Shown here piece after piece: positions 50,218-59,440 of a stretch of DNA of 64,000 bases. Each line of letters starts with the position of its first letter. The first letter of the stretch is position 1. The notes beneath the pieces were generated by a model. It did not search any database and was not told the DNA's origin. It worked only from the letters and a program-made list of their open reading frames with translations. A program made the translations under genes and the position numbers. This DNA is from Mycolicibacterium rhodesiae NBB3 (GTDB lineage Bacteria; Actinomycetota; Actinomycetes; Mycobacteriales; Mycobacteriaceae). Where the stretch lies: assembly GCF_000230895.2 (NCBI RefSeq), contig NC_016604.1:4464001-4528000 (forward strand), read 5' to 3'.

Positions 50218-52161
50218 TCACAGCTGTACGGGGTAGGTCGGCTCGCTGATCTGCGGGGTCACCGTGTGCTCGACAAAGATGGCGTGCCACAGCATGAAAA
50301 TCAGCACCGTCCACAGCCGGCGGCTGTGATCGCTTGTGCCACTTCGGTGTTCGTCGAGCATTCGCGTGACCGCGTTCAGGTCGATCAGGTGACCGGCCTG
50401 TGATTCGGCGACCATCCGGTAGGCCCAGTCCTGCAGTTCGCCCGCCTGCAGCCAATGCCGGATCGGTACCGGGAAGCCCAGCTTCGGCCGGTTGAGCACA
50501 TGCGCGGGCACGATCGGCTCCAGGGCCCGGCGCAACGCGAACTTGGTCGTTGTCCTGGTGATCTTCTGCTCCAGCGGCAGGCGTGACGCCACCGCGAACA
50601 CCTCGGGGTCCAGGAACGGCACGCGCAGCTCGAGCGAATTGGCCATCGTCATCTTGTCGGCCTTGACCAGGATGTCGCCGCGCAGCCAGGTGAACAGGTC
50701 GATGTGCTGCATGCGGGCCACCGGATCCCAGCCATCGGACGCGGCATAGACCGCTGCCGTCACATCGGTGTGCGTCCACTCCTGCCGGAAGCCCGGCAGT
50801 ACCGCGCGCAGCTGCTCGTCGGAGAAGCTGCGGGCGTTGCCGTAGTAGCGCTCCTGGAGCGTCTGCGAGCCGCGATGCAACAGGCTCTTGCCGCGCATAC
50901 CCTCCGGCAGCGGCCGTGAGGCCTTTCCGAGCGATTTGCGAACAGGTCGGGGGAGATAATCGAAAGGCTTGAGCGACAAAGGTTCTCGGTAGATCGTGTA
51001 GCCGCCGAAGAGCTCGTCGGCACCCTCGCCCGAGAGCACGACCTTGACGTGCTTGCGGGCCTCGCGGGCGATGAAGAACAGGGGAACGAGCGCTGGGTCG
51101 GCGACGGGTTCGTCGAGATACCAGACGATTTCGGGTAGCGCCGCGACGAACTCGGCCTGACTGACAACCTTCGTCACGTGTCGTGCGCCGATGGCCTCCG
51201 CCGACGCGACGGCGACGTCGACCTCGGAATAGCCCTCACGCTCGAATCCGGTGGTGAAGGTGATCAGCCGCGGGTTGTGCCGCATGGCCAGCGCCGCGAT
51301 CGCCGTCGAATCGATGCCGCCGGACAGGAATGCCCCGACGGTGACGTCGGCGCGCATGTGCTTGGCCACCGAGTCTTCCAAGACCGCGGTGATCTCGTCG
51401 TAGCGCGCACGCTCGCCGCCGGTCGTGAAGCCGACCGCGGCGAATCGCGGGGTGAAGTACCGCGTCACCCGGGGCGGCTGGCCGGGCCGCACGCGGGCAT
51501 AACTGCCCGATTCGAGGCGGCGGATGCCGCGGTGCAGCGTCTCGGGCTCGGGCACGTATTGGAGCACCGTGTAGTGCTGGGTGGCGCGCTCGTCGATGCC
51601 CAGGTCGATACCGACAACCCCGGCGAGATCCAGCAGGCACTTCTTCTCGCTGCCGAACACGGTTCCGCCGTTGCCCGTCGCCATGTACAGCGGCTTGATG
51701 CCGAACGGGTCGCGGGCACAGAACAATTCGCCCTCGACGGTGTCCCACAGTGCGAACGCGAACATGCCGCGCAGCCGCGTCAGCGCCTCGGTACCCCAGT
51801 AGTGGTACGCGACGACGATCGCCTCGCTGTCGCCCTCCGTGGCGAACACGGCGCCGTGCTCGCCACGCAGCTGCTCCCGCAACTCCAGGTAGTTGTAGAT
51901 CTCCCCGTTGAACACCAGGACGTAGCGGTCGGGGGATTCCGGCGGGCCCCACCGCAGCGGCTGGTGGCTGTGGGCGATGTCGATGATCGACAGCCGATTG
52001 AACCCCAGCACCGTGGTGGGGTGCGCGGCGTTGTCAGCCCACGTGCCCGGTTCGTCGGGACCGCGGTGACGCATCAGGTGCGACGCGCCCGACACCGCGT
52101 CTACGAGGTCTTGCGATACCTCAGCGGACGGGTCGGTAACCAGGGCCAGCAGTCCGCACAC
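50218..52161 (-). CDS. asnB: Asparagine synthetase (glutamine-hydrolysing), AsnB type
   Basis: A 647-residue two-domain amidotransferase. The glutaminase begins MCGLLALVTDPSAEVS with nucleophile Cys2 and has RLSIIDIAHSHQPLRWG and VFNGEIYNYLELREQLRGEH. The synthetase domain has VTVGAFLSGGIDSTAIAALA (PP-loop), TTGFEREGYSEVDVAVA, and VVLSGEGADELFGGYTIYRE. It makes asparagine, or by family relation may amidate cell-wall precursors such as diaminopimelate; Rv2201 in M. tuberculosis is annotated asnB. It is divergent from ctaC, with 105 bp between them. Confidence 0.92.
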   Translation of the reverse strand: MCGLLALVTDPSAEVSQDLVDAVSGASHLMRHRGPDEPGTWADNAAHPTTVLGFNRLSIIDIAHSHQPLRWGPPESPDRYVLVFNGEIYNYLELREQLRGEHGAVFATEGDSEAIVVAYHYWGTEALTRLRGMFAFALWDTVEGELFCARDPFGIKPLYMATGNGGTVFGSEKKCLLDLAGVVGIDLGIDERATQHYTVLQYVPEPETLHRGIRRLESGSYARVRPGQPPRVTRYFTPRFAAVGFTTGGERARYDEITAVLEDSVAKHMRADVTVGAFLSGGIDSTAIAALAMRHNPRLITFTTGFEREGYSEVDVAVASAEAIGARHVTKVVSQAEFVAALPEIVWYLDEPVADPALVPLFFIAREARKHVKVVLSGEGADELFGGYTIYREPLSLKPFDYLPRPVRKSLGKASRPLPEGMRGKSLLHRGSQTLQERYYGNARSFSDEQLRAVLPGFRQEWTHTDVTAAVYAASDGWDPVARMQHIDLFTWLRGDILVKADKMTMANSLELRVPFLDPEVFAVASRLPLEQKITRTTTKFALRRALEPIVPAHVLNRPKLGFPVPIRHWLQAGELQDWAYRMVAESQAGHLIDLNAVTRMLDEHRSGTSDHSRRLWTVLIFMLWHAIFVEHTVTPQISEPTYPVQL

Positions 52162-52266
52162 CGCGCCAGTATGCCTAATGACTGACCTGTCGCGAGACCT
52201 GCGTCCAAGGGTGGTCTACGCTGCGTAGTATTCGGCTTTCCGTCCCGACTTCTAGGAGGCGCCAGC

Positions 52267-53301
52267 GTGACACCTCGCGGTGTGAAGGTGGTGGCGTTGT
52301 CAGTCGTACTCGGCAGCATGACGGTGCTGCTCAGCGGGTGTGACTGGTCAGAGGTTCTCGGCCTAGGCTGGCCTCGCGGCATCACCCCGGAAGCGCATCT
52401 GAATCGCGAGCTGTGGATCGGCTCGGTGATCGCGTCGCTCGTCGTCGGTGCGATCGTCTGGGGACTGATCTTCTGGACGTCGGCGTTCCACCGGCACAAG
52501 AAGGGCGATACCGAGTTGCCGCGCCAGTTCGGCTACAACATGCCGCTGGAGCTGGTGCTGACCGTTCTGCCGTTCCTGATCATCTCGGTGCTGTTCTACT
52601 TCACCGTCGTGGTGCAGGAGAAGATGCTGCACAAGGAGCCGAACCCCGAGGTCGTCATCGACGTCACCGCATTCCAGTGGAACTGGAAGTTCGGCTACCA
52701 GAAGGTGAACTACGCGGACGGGACGTTCAACTACGAGGGGGCCGACGCCGAGCGCAAGGAAGCCGTCGCCTCCGGCCCCGAGGGTGTCGAGGGCGAACAC
52801 GGCGGCGAGTTCGGCGTGATCGCGGGCAAGAACCCCGAAGACCGCTCATATCTGAACTTCGACAGGATCGAGACGCTGGGCACGTCCAGCGAGATTCCGG
52901 TCCTGGTGGTGCCCTCGGGTAAGCGCATCGAGTTCCAGATCGCCTCGGCCGACGTCATTCACGGCTTCTGGGTCCCGGAGTTCCTGTTCAAGCGCGACGT
53001 GATGCCCAACCCGGAGGACAACAACTCCGACAACAAATTCCAGATCAGTGAGATCAACCAGAACGGCGCGTTCGTCGGGCGGTGCACGGAGATGTGTGGC
53101 ACCTATCACTCGATGATGAACTTCGAGCTGCGGGTCGTGTCGCCCAACGATTTCAAGGCGTACCTGGAGCAGCGTCAGGACGGTGCCACCAATGCCGAGG
53201 CGCTGCAGGCGATCGACCAGGATCCGCTGGCGGTCACCACAAAGCCGTTTGACAGCCGCCGCGGCGAGCAGGCGCCTCAGCTAACGCAGGCCAGCAAGTA
53301 G
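52267..53301 (+). CDS. ctaC: Cytochrome c oxidase subunit II (aa3)
   Basis: A 344-residue lipoprotein subunit. The signal VVLGSMTVLLSGCDWSEVLG ends at a lipobox cysteine (SGC). Two membrane helices follow (SVIASLVVGAIVWGLIFWTS and LELVLTVLPFLIISVLFYFT), then a periplasmic cupredoxin domain. The CuA ligands are in SADVIHGFWVPEF (His) and GRCTEMCGTYHSMMNFELR (two Cys, His and Met). An aromatic VTAFQWNWKFGYQ is the electron-entry patch. It takes electrons from the QcrC di-haem cytochrome in the bcc-aa3 supercomplex. Next is ctaF, nine bases later. Confidence 0.96.
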   Translation: MTPRGVKVVALSVVLGSMTVLLSGCDWSEVLGLGWPRGITPEAHLNRELWIGSVIASLVVGAIVWGLIFWTSAFHRHKKGDTELPRQFGYNMPLELVLTVLPFLIISVLFYFTVVVQEKMLHKEPNPEVVIDVTAFQWNWKFGYQKVNYADGTFNYEGADAERKEAVASGPEGVEGEHGGEFGVIAGKNPEDRSYLNFDRIETLGTSSEIPVLVVPSGKRIEFQIASADVIHGFWVPEFLFKRDVMPNPEDNNSDNKFQISEINQNGAFVGRCTEMCGTYHSMMNFELRVVSPNDFKAYLEQRQDGATNAEALQAIDQDPLAVTTKPFDSRRGEQAPQLTQASK

Positions 53302-53310
53302 GGACACCAC

Positions 53311-53730
53311 ATGCATATCGAAGCAAGGCTGTTCGAGTTCCTGACCGCGTTCTTCGTTCTGGCCGCGGTCGTCTACGGCGTGCTGACCGCGATGTTCCAG
53401 TACGGCGGCATCGAATGGGCGGGCACCACCGCGCTGGTCCTGACGGCTGGCCTGACGTTGATCACCGGCACGTTCTTCCGCTTCGTGGCCCGGCGCCTGG
53501 ACACCCGGCCCGAGGACTACGAGGACGCCGAGATCAGCGACGGCGCCGGGGAGCTGGGCTTTTTCAGCCCGCACAGCTGGTGGCCGGTGTTCATCGCGCT
53601 GTCGGCGTCCGTCGCGGCCGTCGGCGTCGCGCTCTGGCTCCCGTGGCTCATCGTGGCCGGCGTGTGTTTCGTGCTCACGACGGTCGGTGGCCTGGTCTTC
53701 GAGTACTACACCGGACCCGAGAAGCACTGA
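53311..53730 (+). CDS. ctaF: Cytochrome c oxidase subunit IV (actinobacterial)
   Basis: A 139-residue membrane subunit of the aa3 oxidase, family DUF2615-like/CtaF (Rv2199c). Four hydrophobic helices are visible (FELTAFFVLAAVVYGVLTAM-like first helix; ALVLTAGLTLITGTFFRFVA; VFIALSASVAAVGVALWLPW; IVAGVCFVLTTVGGLVFEYY). YEDAEISDGAGELGFFSPHS is the conserved loop. It is translated from ATG 53311 in an operon with ctaC. Confidence 0.92.
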   Translation: MHIEARLFEFLTAFFVLAAVVYGVLTAMFQYGGIEWAGTTALVLTAGLTLITGTFFRFVARRLDTRPEDYEDAEISDGAGELGFFSPHSWWPVFIALSASVAAVGVALWLPWLIVAGVCFVLTTVGGLVFEYYTGPEKH

Positions 53731-53872
53731 CGGCAGGCCGGGGCCTACACCCCCGCGCGCAAGGTCACAATCGGGGCATTAGTTCGTCGATAACCCGTGC
53801 TGCGAGATTCATCCCCACCAGGTGTTTGGGTAGTGTTGCCCGGGGCATGTGAGTCGAGAAGGATAGGCGTAA

Positions 53873-54715
53873 ATGAGCGGGCCGAACCCCCCGGGCAGCG
53901 GGGTCCCAGAAGGGGCCGACGTTCCTGGTCAGGAGCCCGGCGGTAGGCCGGAGAGCAGCGAACCCGACACCTATTCGCAGGCGTACTCCGCACCCGAATC
54001 CGAGCAGTTCACCAGCGGTCCGTACGTGCCTGCGGACTCAGGCCTGTACGACTACGACAACTACGAGCCCGAGCATGTCGTCACGACCGAGCCGCCCCGG
54101 TGGCCCTGGGTGGTCGGGGTGGTGGCCATCGTCGCCGCCATCGCCCTGGTCGTCTCCGTATCGGTGCTGGTGACCCGGACAGACACCAGCAACCTTTCCA
54201 AACCCGAGACCTCGACGACCACGCCGCCGCCCGTACCGCCGGTGCAGGACGAGATCACCACCACGACTCCGCCGCCGCCACCTCCGCCGCCTCCCCCGTC
54301 AGAGCCGCCTCCGCCGCCGGAGACCGTGACCGTCACCGAGGAGCCGGCGCCGGCGCCGGCGCCACCACCACCGCCGCCCGCCGAACCGCCTCCGCCGCCG
54401 CCGGAGACGGCCGCGCCGCCACCGCCGCCGACGACCCGCGCAGGCCCACGCCAGGTCACCTACTCGGTGACGGGAACCAAGGCGCCGGGGGACATCATCA
54501 CCGTCACCTACATCGACGCCTCGGGGCGCAGCCGCACCCAACGCAATGTCTACATTCCGTGGTCTCTGACGGTGACGCCCATCTCGCAGTCGGAGGTGGG
54601 TTCGGTGCAGGCGTCCAGCCTGTTCCTGGTGAGCCGGCTCAACTGTTCGATTACGACCAGCGATGGGACCGTGTTGTCGTCCAACACCAACAACTCCGCA
54701 CAGACGGCCTGCTGA
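53873..54715 (+). CDS. mmpS3: MmpS3-type membrane protein with proline-rich linker
   Basis: A 280-residue protein. The cytoplasmic N-terminus (about 75 residues, acidic and Pro/Gly-rich) is followed by one helix (WPWVVGVVAIVAAIALVVSV), a long Pro/Thr/Glu linker (about residues 115-185, mostly runs of six to nine prolines separated by EP, ET and AP), and a C-terminal MmpS domain with VTYSVTGTKAPGDIITVTYI and RTQRNVYIPWSLTVTPISQS. MmpS proteins assist MmpL lipid exporters; no mmpL gene is adjacent. The stop overlaps the next start (TGATG). Confidence 0.9.
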   Translation: MSGPNPPGSGVPEGADVPGQEPGGRPESSEPDTYSQAYSAPESEQFTSGPYVPADSGLYDYDNYEPEHVVTTEPPRWPWVVGVVAIVAAIALVVSVSVLVTRTDTSNLSKPETSTTTPPPVPPVQDEITTTTPPPPPPPPPPSEPPPPPETVTVTEEPAPAPAPPPPPPAEPPPPPPETAAPPPPPTTRAGPRQVTYSVTGTKAPGDIITVTYIDASGRSRTQRNVYIPWSLTVTPISQSEVGSVQASSLFLVSRLNCSITTSDGTVLSSNTNNSAQTAC

Positions 54716-55404
54716 TGTCCTACACCACCGATTCCGTGCGCGTGCGTCAACCGCTGGACCCCGGCGAGTTCGATCGCACCGACCGCATCCTGCTCGGCGC
54801 CTGCGCGGCGATATGGCTGGCGGCACTCGGCGCCGGCGTCGCGGCCACCGTGGCCCTTGTGGACCTGGGCAGCAGCCAATCCGAACCGTCGGGCGATTCG
54901 GGCACACCGTGGCTGCTGTACATCGTCATCGCGATATCGGCCGCCGTGATCATCGGCGCTGTGCCGCTTCTGATTCGGGCCCGCCGCGACGCGATGGCCG
55001 ACCCTGAACCGCCCGCCCGGCCCGCGCCGGGGGGCGTACCGGGGCGACGGCAGGAATCGGCACAAGCGGACGCGACCGAGAAAATGCGGATATCGGGGTC
55101 GACTGCAGGCCGGATCCACTCAGGTCCGGGTTACGCGGCGGCGGTCACGCACAGTACGTCGCTGCCCGCGCCGCTGGTGGCGGCCATCGACCAGGTCTGG
55201 CTGCGCTGCGCCGTCCTGATCGCGTGTGCGATCGGCATCGCCATGGTGGCGATAGGCGTGGCGACCTATTTGATGGCCGTCGAGAGCGACACGGCGTCTT
55301 GGGTGTTCTTCGGCCTGAGCGGCCTCGTCACGCTGGCAATGCCGGCGATTCCGTGGTTCTACCTACGCGAGTTACGCACGCTTCTGGACGATCAGAGCGC
55401 GTAA
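54715..55404 (+). CDS. DUF2561 membrane protein
   Basis: A 229-residue integral membrane protein like Rv2197c. Four hydrophobic segments are seen: LGACAAIWLAALGAGVAATV, LLYIVIAISAAVIIGAVPLL, RCAVLIACAIGIAMVAIGVA and WVFFGLSGLVTLAMPAIPWF. The middle third is a hydrophilic cytoplasmic loop. It overlaps mmpS3 (TGATG), so they are co-translated. In mycobacteria the gene adjoins qcrB and may relate to respiration or the envelope, but the function is unknown. The 3' end of the gene is duplicated just downstream. Confidence 0.85.
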   Translation: MSYTTDSVRVRQPLDPGEFDRTDRILLGACAAIWLAALGAGVAATVALVDLGSSQSEPSGDSGTPWLLYIVIAISAAVIIGAVPLLIRARRDAMADPEPPARPAPGGVPGRRQESAQADATEKMRISGSTAGRIHSGPGYAAAVTHSTSLPAPLVAAIDQVWLRCAVLIACAIGIAMVAIGVATYLMAVESDTASWVFFGLSGLVTLAMPAIPWFYLRELRTLLDDQSA

Positions 55405-55666
55405 CTCCGCGTCGGGTCCACGTTCTGCGGCAGAAGTGCGAGTCGACGTCTGCATTGGGTTGGCGTAGGTGGCCACCTGTGTTTGGCTGTCGAGAGCGAC
55501 ACGGCGTCGTCAGGCTTCTCGACGATCCGAGCGCGTCACCGCGCGTCGGGTCCACGTTCTGCGGCAGAAGTGCAGAAGTGCGAGTAGACGTCTGCATTAC
55601 GTGGATTGCGTTGGCGCAACGAAACACCCGCGACCTGACGGCCGCAGGTGTCCGGTGTCGCTCAGA
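55405..55666. repeat. Degenerate duplication of the DUF2561 3' end
   Basis: The bases GTCGAGAGCGACACGGCGTC at 55279-55298 (inside DUF2561) recur at 55489-55508. The following CTTCT-GACGAT-C segment at 55381 recurs from 55515, and GTCGGGTCCACGTTCTGCGG recurs at 55411 and 55545 with only minor differences. The copy lacks about 76 bp of the middle. A small CAGAAGTG repeat is also present in the copy. No gene is seen. Confidence 0.85.
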
Positions 55667-57382
55667 TCAGTGATGCCCGTTCGTGTGTCCGTTGGACGAC
55701 CCTTTGGTGTGTCCGTTGGACGAGCCGTTGCGGTCCTGGTGCTCGCGCAATGCGGTGAGCGCCTTGCGTTCCGCAGCGTGCGCGGCCTCGACGAGCTGCT
55801 CGTTCTCCGACAGCGAGTCTCCCCGCAGGAAGCTACCGGAGCCGGGGGCGCCCGCGAAGCCGAGCTTGTTCATGCGCTTCGGAACCGCCGCACCCTGGTA
55901 CTCCAGCGGCAGCGGGTGACCGTGGTCATCGACCGGACCCAGCGGCTGGTGCAGCTCGATGTAGGCACCGTGCGGCAGCCGCTTGATGATGCCGGTCTCG
56001 ATGCCGTGCTCGAGCACCGCGCGGTCGCTGCGCTGCAGTCCGATGGCCCACCGGTACGCGATGTAGTAGACGATCGCCGGCACCACGATCATGCCGATAC
56101 GCCCGATCCACGTCGTCGCGTTCAGCGAGATGTGGAACTTGAGGGCGATGACGTCGTTCATCGCGGACAGCGTGAGCACCATGTACAAAGCGATCGCCAT
56201 GGCGCCGATTGCGGTGCGCACCGGGGCATCCCGGGGCCGCTGCAACAGGTTGTGGTGAGCGTCGTCGCCGGTGAACTTCTTCTCCAGGAACGGCCAGGCC
56301 GGCAGAAGCATGAAGACCAGGCCCATGATCAACGCCACCCACACCGGCGCAGGCACGGTGTGGCCGAGGAAGTACAACTCCCAGGCCGGGAAGATACGTG
56401 CGAGGCCTTCCGTCCACATCATGTAGAAGTCCGGCTGGCTGCCCGCCGACACGTGTGACGGTTTGTACGGTCCCAGCTGCCATATCGGGTTGATCTGTAA
56501 CAAGCCGCCCATCAGGCCGAGAATGCCGACGGTCATCGCGAAGAACGCGCCCGACTTCACCGCGAACACCGGCATGACCCGCACGCCGACGACGTTCGTC
56601 TCGGTCCGACCGGGACCGGGGAACTGGGTGTGCTTCTGGAACCACACCAGCGCGAGGTGAATCCCGATGAGCGCCAGGATGATTCCCGGGATCAACAGGA
56701 TGTGCAGTGAGTACATGCGCGGCAGCCAGTAGCCGTCCTGCGAGCACTGGTATCCGACACCGCCGCAAGGGAAGTCGCCGCCGAACAGCGCCCAGTGCAG
56801 CCACGTGCCGATCACCGGCATGCCAAGGGTGATGGAGCTCATCGCCGCCCGCAGGCCGATGCCCGAGAGCAGATCGTCGGGAAGCGAGTAGCCGAAGTAG
56901 CCTTCGAACATCGCCAGAATGAGCAGCAGCGAGCCGATGATCCAGTTGGCCTCGCGTGGCCGGCGGAACGCGCCGGTGAAGAAGATGCGGGCGAGGTGCA
57001 CCATGATCGCCGCGGCGAACAACAGCGCCGCCCAGTGGTGGACCTGGCGGACGAACAGACCGCCGCGAACCTCGAAGCTGATGTCGAGGGTGGATGCGTA
57101 CGCCTTGGACATCTCGATGCCGCGTAGCGGCTGGTACACACCGTCGTAGACGATTTCGGCCATTGACGGATCGAAGAACAGGCTCAGGTACACGCCGGTG
57201 AGCAGCAGCACGATGAAGCTGTACATCGCGATTTCGCCAAGCAGGAACGACCAGTGGGTCGGGAAGACCTTGTTCAGCTGTCGGCGGACCGCCGCTGATG
57301 GGTGGTAACGCGAATCGATCGCGTTGCCCTGGCCGGCCGCGATTTGGGCCATGCTCGGTGGTTTAGGCAGTTTTGGACTCAA
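55667..57382 (-). CDS. qcrB: Cytochrome bc1 complex cytochrome b subunit
   Basis: A 571-residue cytochrome b of the menaquinol:cytochrome c reductase and the target of Q203 in mycobacteria. Haem-ligand pairs are in FVRQVHHWAALLFAAAIMVH (first helix B) and GTWLHWALFGGDF-to-YSLHILLIPGIILALIGIHLA (helix D). The PEWY-like region is PDFYMMWTEGLARIFPAWEL. The extra C-terminal part (from about residue 400) has further helices and a charged tail ending in a (SNGHTKG) repeat and GHH. The start is TTG overlapping the qcrA stop (TTGA). Translation is coupled to qcrA. Confidence 0.95.
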   Translation of the reverse strand: MSPKLPKPPSMAQIAAGQGNAIDSRYHPSAAVRRQLNKVFPTHWSFLLGEIAMYSFIVLLLTGVYLSLFFDPSMAEIVYDGVYQPLRGIEMSKAYASTLDISFEVRGGLFVRQVHHWAALLFAAAIMVHLARIFFTGAFRRPREANWIIGSLLLILAMFEGYFGYSLPDDLLSGIGLRAAMSSITLGMPVIGTWLHWALFGGDFPCGGVGYQCSQDGYWLPRMYSLHILLIPGIILALIGIHLALVWFQKHTQFPGPGRTETNVVGVRVMPVFAVKSGAFFAMTVGILGLMGGLLQINPIWQLGPYKPSHVSAGSQPDFYMMWTEGLARIFPAWELYFLGHTVPAPVWVALIMGLVFMLLPAWPFLEKKFTGDDAHHNLLQRPRDAPVRTAIGAMAIALYMVLTLSAMNDVIALKFHISLNATTWIGRIGMIVVPAIVYYIAYRWAIGLQRSDRAVLEHGIETGIIKRLPHGAYIELHQPLGPVDDHGHPLPLEYQGAAVPKRMNKLGFAGAPGSGSFLRGDSLSENEQLVEAAHAAERKALTALREHQDRNGSSNGHTKGSSNGHTNGHH

Positions 57383-58572
57383 TTTGTTTGCTCCCAGAAT
57401 GCCGGGCCGACGGGCTGGATGAAGTCCCCGTTGGCGACCAGGTAGCCGTCCTTGTCAATCGTTATCGGCAGCTGCGCCAGCGCGCGCGCAGCCGGACCGA
57501 AGATGGGTTTCGCGAAGTGCAACGCGTCGAACTGCGACTGGTGGCACGGGCAGAGGATGCGGTAGGTCTGCTGCTCGTACAGCGATGAGGGGCAACCCAA
57601 GTGCGAGCACACCTTGGTGAACGCGAAGAGGTCACCGAAGTTGAAGCTTTCCTGGTTCTTCCGCTTCACGACCCGAGGCAGATCGACCGGCTTGATACGG
57701 ATCAGCATCACAGGGTTACGCACACCCATGGTGATCTCCGAAAGACGGTGGTGTGACTCGACAGTCGTGCCGTCACCGTCGGACTCGCGCCAGGGGAACA
57801 CGGTCTCCATGCCACCTGCGTCGATGTCCTCGGGCCGCATCTTGGCGTAGGTCCCGTTGCCGGTCGCGCGAGCGAGGTAGATGGTCTCGCCCTTGAAGCG
57901 CGGTGTCCAGCCGGACGTCCACAGCACGGCCTTCTTGCCATCGGCGGTCTGCACCACCGGCTTCCACGGGTTCTTGATCAGACCACCGGCGAATGCCACC
58001 AGCGTGCCGAGGCCGAACGCGCCCATTCCCACGCCGAGCGACAGGCCGATGAGCTTGCGCCGCTTGATGGTCGACGATTCCAGCGCGTCGGAGAGGTTGG
58101 CTACCACCGTCTTTCGCTGGAGCTCGGGGGAGGCGCCGTCGTGGCGTTCCTGAATCGAGATCTCTTCGGGAATGAACTTCTTCTGATACAGCACCGCGCC
58201 GATGCCGATGGCCAGAATCGACAGCCCGAACGTCAATCCGTACAGCGGAGTGGCCAGGTCGTACCAGAGATGGTCGGGCTCACTCCCGCTGCGGTACTCC
58301 CACGGCCAGAACAGGAAGACACCCAGCAGCGCCAGACCGGAGAGTCCACCGATCAGGAGCCACAGTGCCACCAGGCGCTCGGCGCGCTTCTCGGCCTTGG
58401 TACCGGGGATGGGCCAGCGTTCGTCCTTGTAGACGATCTCGACCCCGTCGATCTTGCCGCCCAGCTCCAGCAGCTCCTCGCGCGACATGTTCGCGAGTTC
58501 TGCGTCGGTCGGCTGGCCGGGTTCGCCCTTCTGTCCCGGCGTATCGCTTCCCTTGATGTCGCCGTCGCTCAT
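57379..58572 (-). CDS. qcrA: Rieske iron-sulfur subunit of the bcc complex
   Basis: A 397-residue Rieske protein, long because of three N-terminal helices typical of actinobacteria (LVALWLLIGGLSGLALLGVF, LYGLTFGLSILAIGIGAVLY and KLIGLSLGVGMGAFGLGTLV). The Rieske cluster ligands are in TKVCSHLGCPSSL (CxHxGC) and RILCPCHQSQFDALHFAKP (CxxH). The Fe-S cluster receives electrons from menaquinol at the QcrB Qo site and passes them to QcrC. It overlaps qcrC (ATGA) and qcrB (TTGA). Confidence 0.95.
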   Translation of the reverse strand: MSDGDIKGSDTPGQKGEPGQPTDAELANMSREELLELGGKIDGVEIVYKDERWPIPGTKAEKRAERLVALWLLIGGLSGLALLGVFLFWPWEYRSGSEPDHLWYDLATPLYGLTFGLSILAIGIGAVLYQKKFIPEEISIQERHDGASPELQRKTVVANLSDALESSTIKRRKLIGLSLGVGMGAFGLGTLVAFAGGLIKNPWKPVVQTADGKKAVLWTSGWTPRFKGETIYLARATGNGTYAKMRPEDIDAGGMETVFPWRESDGDGTTVESHHRLSEITMGVRNPVMLIRIKPVDLPRVVKRKNQESFNFGDLFAFTKVCSHLGCPSSLYEQQTYRILCPCHQSQFDALHFAKPIFGPAARALAQLPITIDKDGYLVANGDFIQPVGPAFWEQTN

Positions 58573-59405
58573 GCTCGCGCTCCGATCCACAGGGCCGCGA
58601 TGACGACGGCCACTATGCCGATAATCCAGGCGGCCATGCCCTCAGACGTCGGGCCGAAACCGCCGAGGCCGTAGCCACCGGGGTCAGGTGCGGTGCTGGC
58701 CATCCGCACGTAGGCGACGATGTCGCGCTTCTCCTCGGGCGTCAGCTGCCGGTCGGAGAACTTGGGCATGTTCTGCGGTCCGGTCAGCATCGCCGTATAG
58801 ATCTGCGCCGGGTTGGCCCCGGACAGCTCTGGCGCGTACTTACCGGACGACAGCGCGCCGCCCTTGCCGGTGAAGTTGTGGCAGGAGGAGCAGTTCAGCC
58901 GGAACAGGTCGCCGCCACGGGCGACGTCGTTGCCCAGCAGCGATTCGTTCGCGATCTGGCCGTTCTCGTCGCGCGGAACGACCGGGCCACCGCCGTTGGC
59001 CTGCACATACGCACCGAGTGCGTCGATCTGAGCCTCATCGAATTGCGGGGGCTTCTGCGGAGCCTGCGCCTCACCGCGCATGGCCGGCATGCGGCCGGTC
59101 GAAACCTGGAAATAGACGGCGGCCTCACCCACACCGAGAAGGCTGGGACCACGGTCGGCCACGCCCTGCAGGTTCGCGCCGTGGCACGTGATGCACGACG
59201 TGTCGAACAGCTGCTTGCCGGTGCGCAGCAGCGCCGACTGCGACTCGTCGGCGACAGCCACCTGGGGAGTCGGTGTCAGCGTGGCCGCTACGCCACCGGC
59301 GATTCCCAGCCCTACGAGCAGAAGCATCGCTGCTGACAGGCGGCGGCGCAGCCGACGGCGCTTCACAATCGACGGCTTCCCGGTTCCGGTGGCCTTGACG
59401 GTCAT
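58569..59405 (-). CDS. qcrC: Di-haem cytochrome c subunit of the bcc complex
   Basis: A 278-residue membrane-anchored cytochrome with two CxxCH haem-binding motifs, FDTSCITCHGANLQG and FRLNCSSCHNFTGKG. The N-terminal signal/anchor is LSAAMLLLVGLGIAGGVAAT, and a C-terminal helix (AAWIIGIVAVVIAALWIGAR) anchors it. Met axial ligands are likely in TGRMPAMRG and PQNMPKFSD. It relays electrons straight to the CuA site of CtaC, as no separate soluble cytochrome c is used. ATG 59405 is preferred over the in-frame start at 59480, which lies inside ctaE. Confidence 0.95.
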   Translation of the reverse strand: MTVKATGTGKPSIVKRRRLRRRLSAAMLLLVGLGIAGGVAATLTPTPQVAVADESQSALLRTGKQLFDTSCITCHGANLQGVADRGPSLLGVGEAAVYFQVSTGRMPAMRGEAQAPQKPPQFDEAQIDALGAYVQANGGGPVVPRDENGQIANESLLGNDVARGGDLFRLNCSSCHNFTGKGGALSSGKYAPELSGANPAQIYTAMLTGPQNMPKFSDRQLTPEEKRDIVAYVRMASTAPDPGGYGLGGFGPTSEGMAAWIIGIVAVVIAALWIGARA

Positions 59406-59440
59406 CGAACCCCTTCTCATCGGGCCGATCGGCGAGCCGA

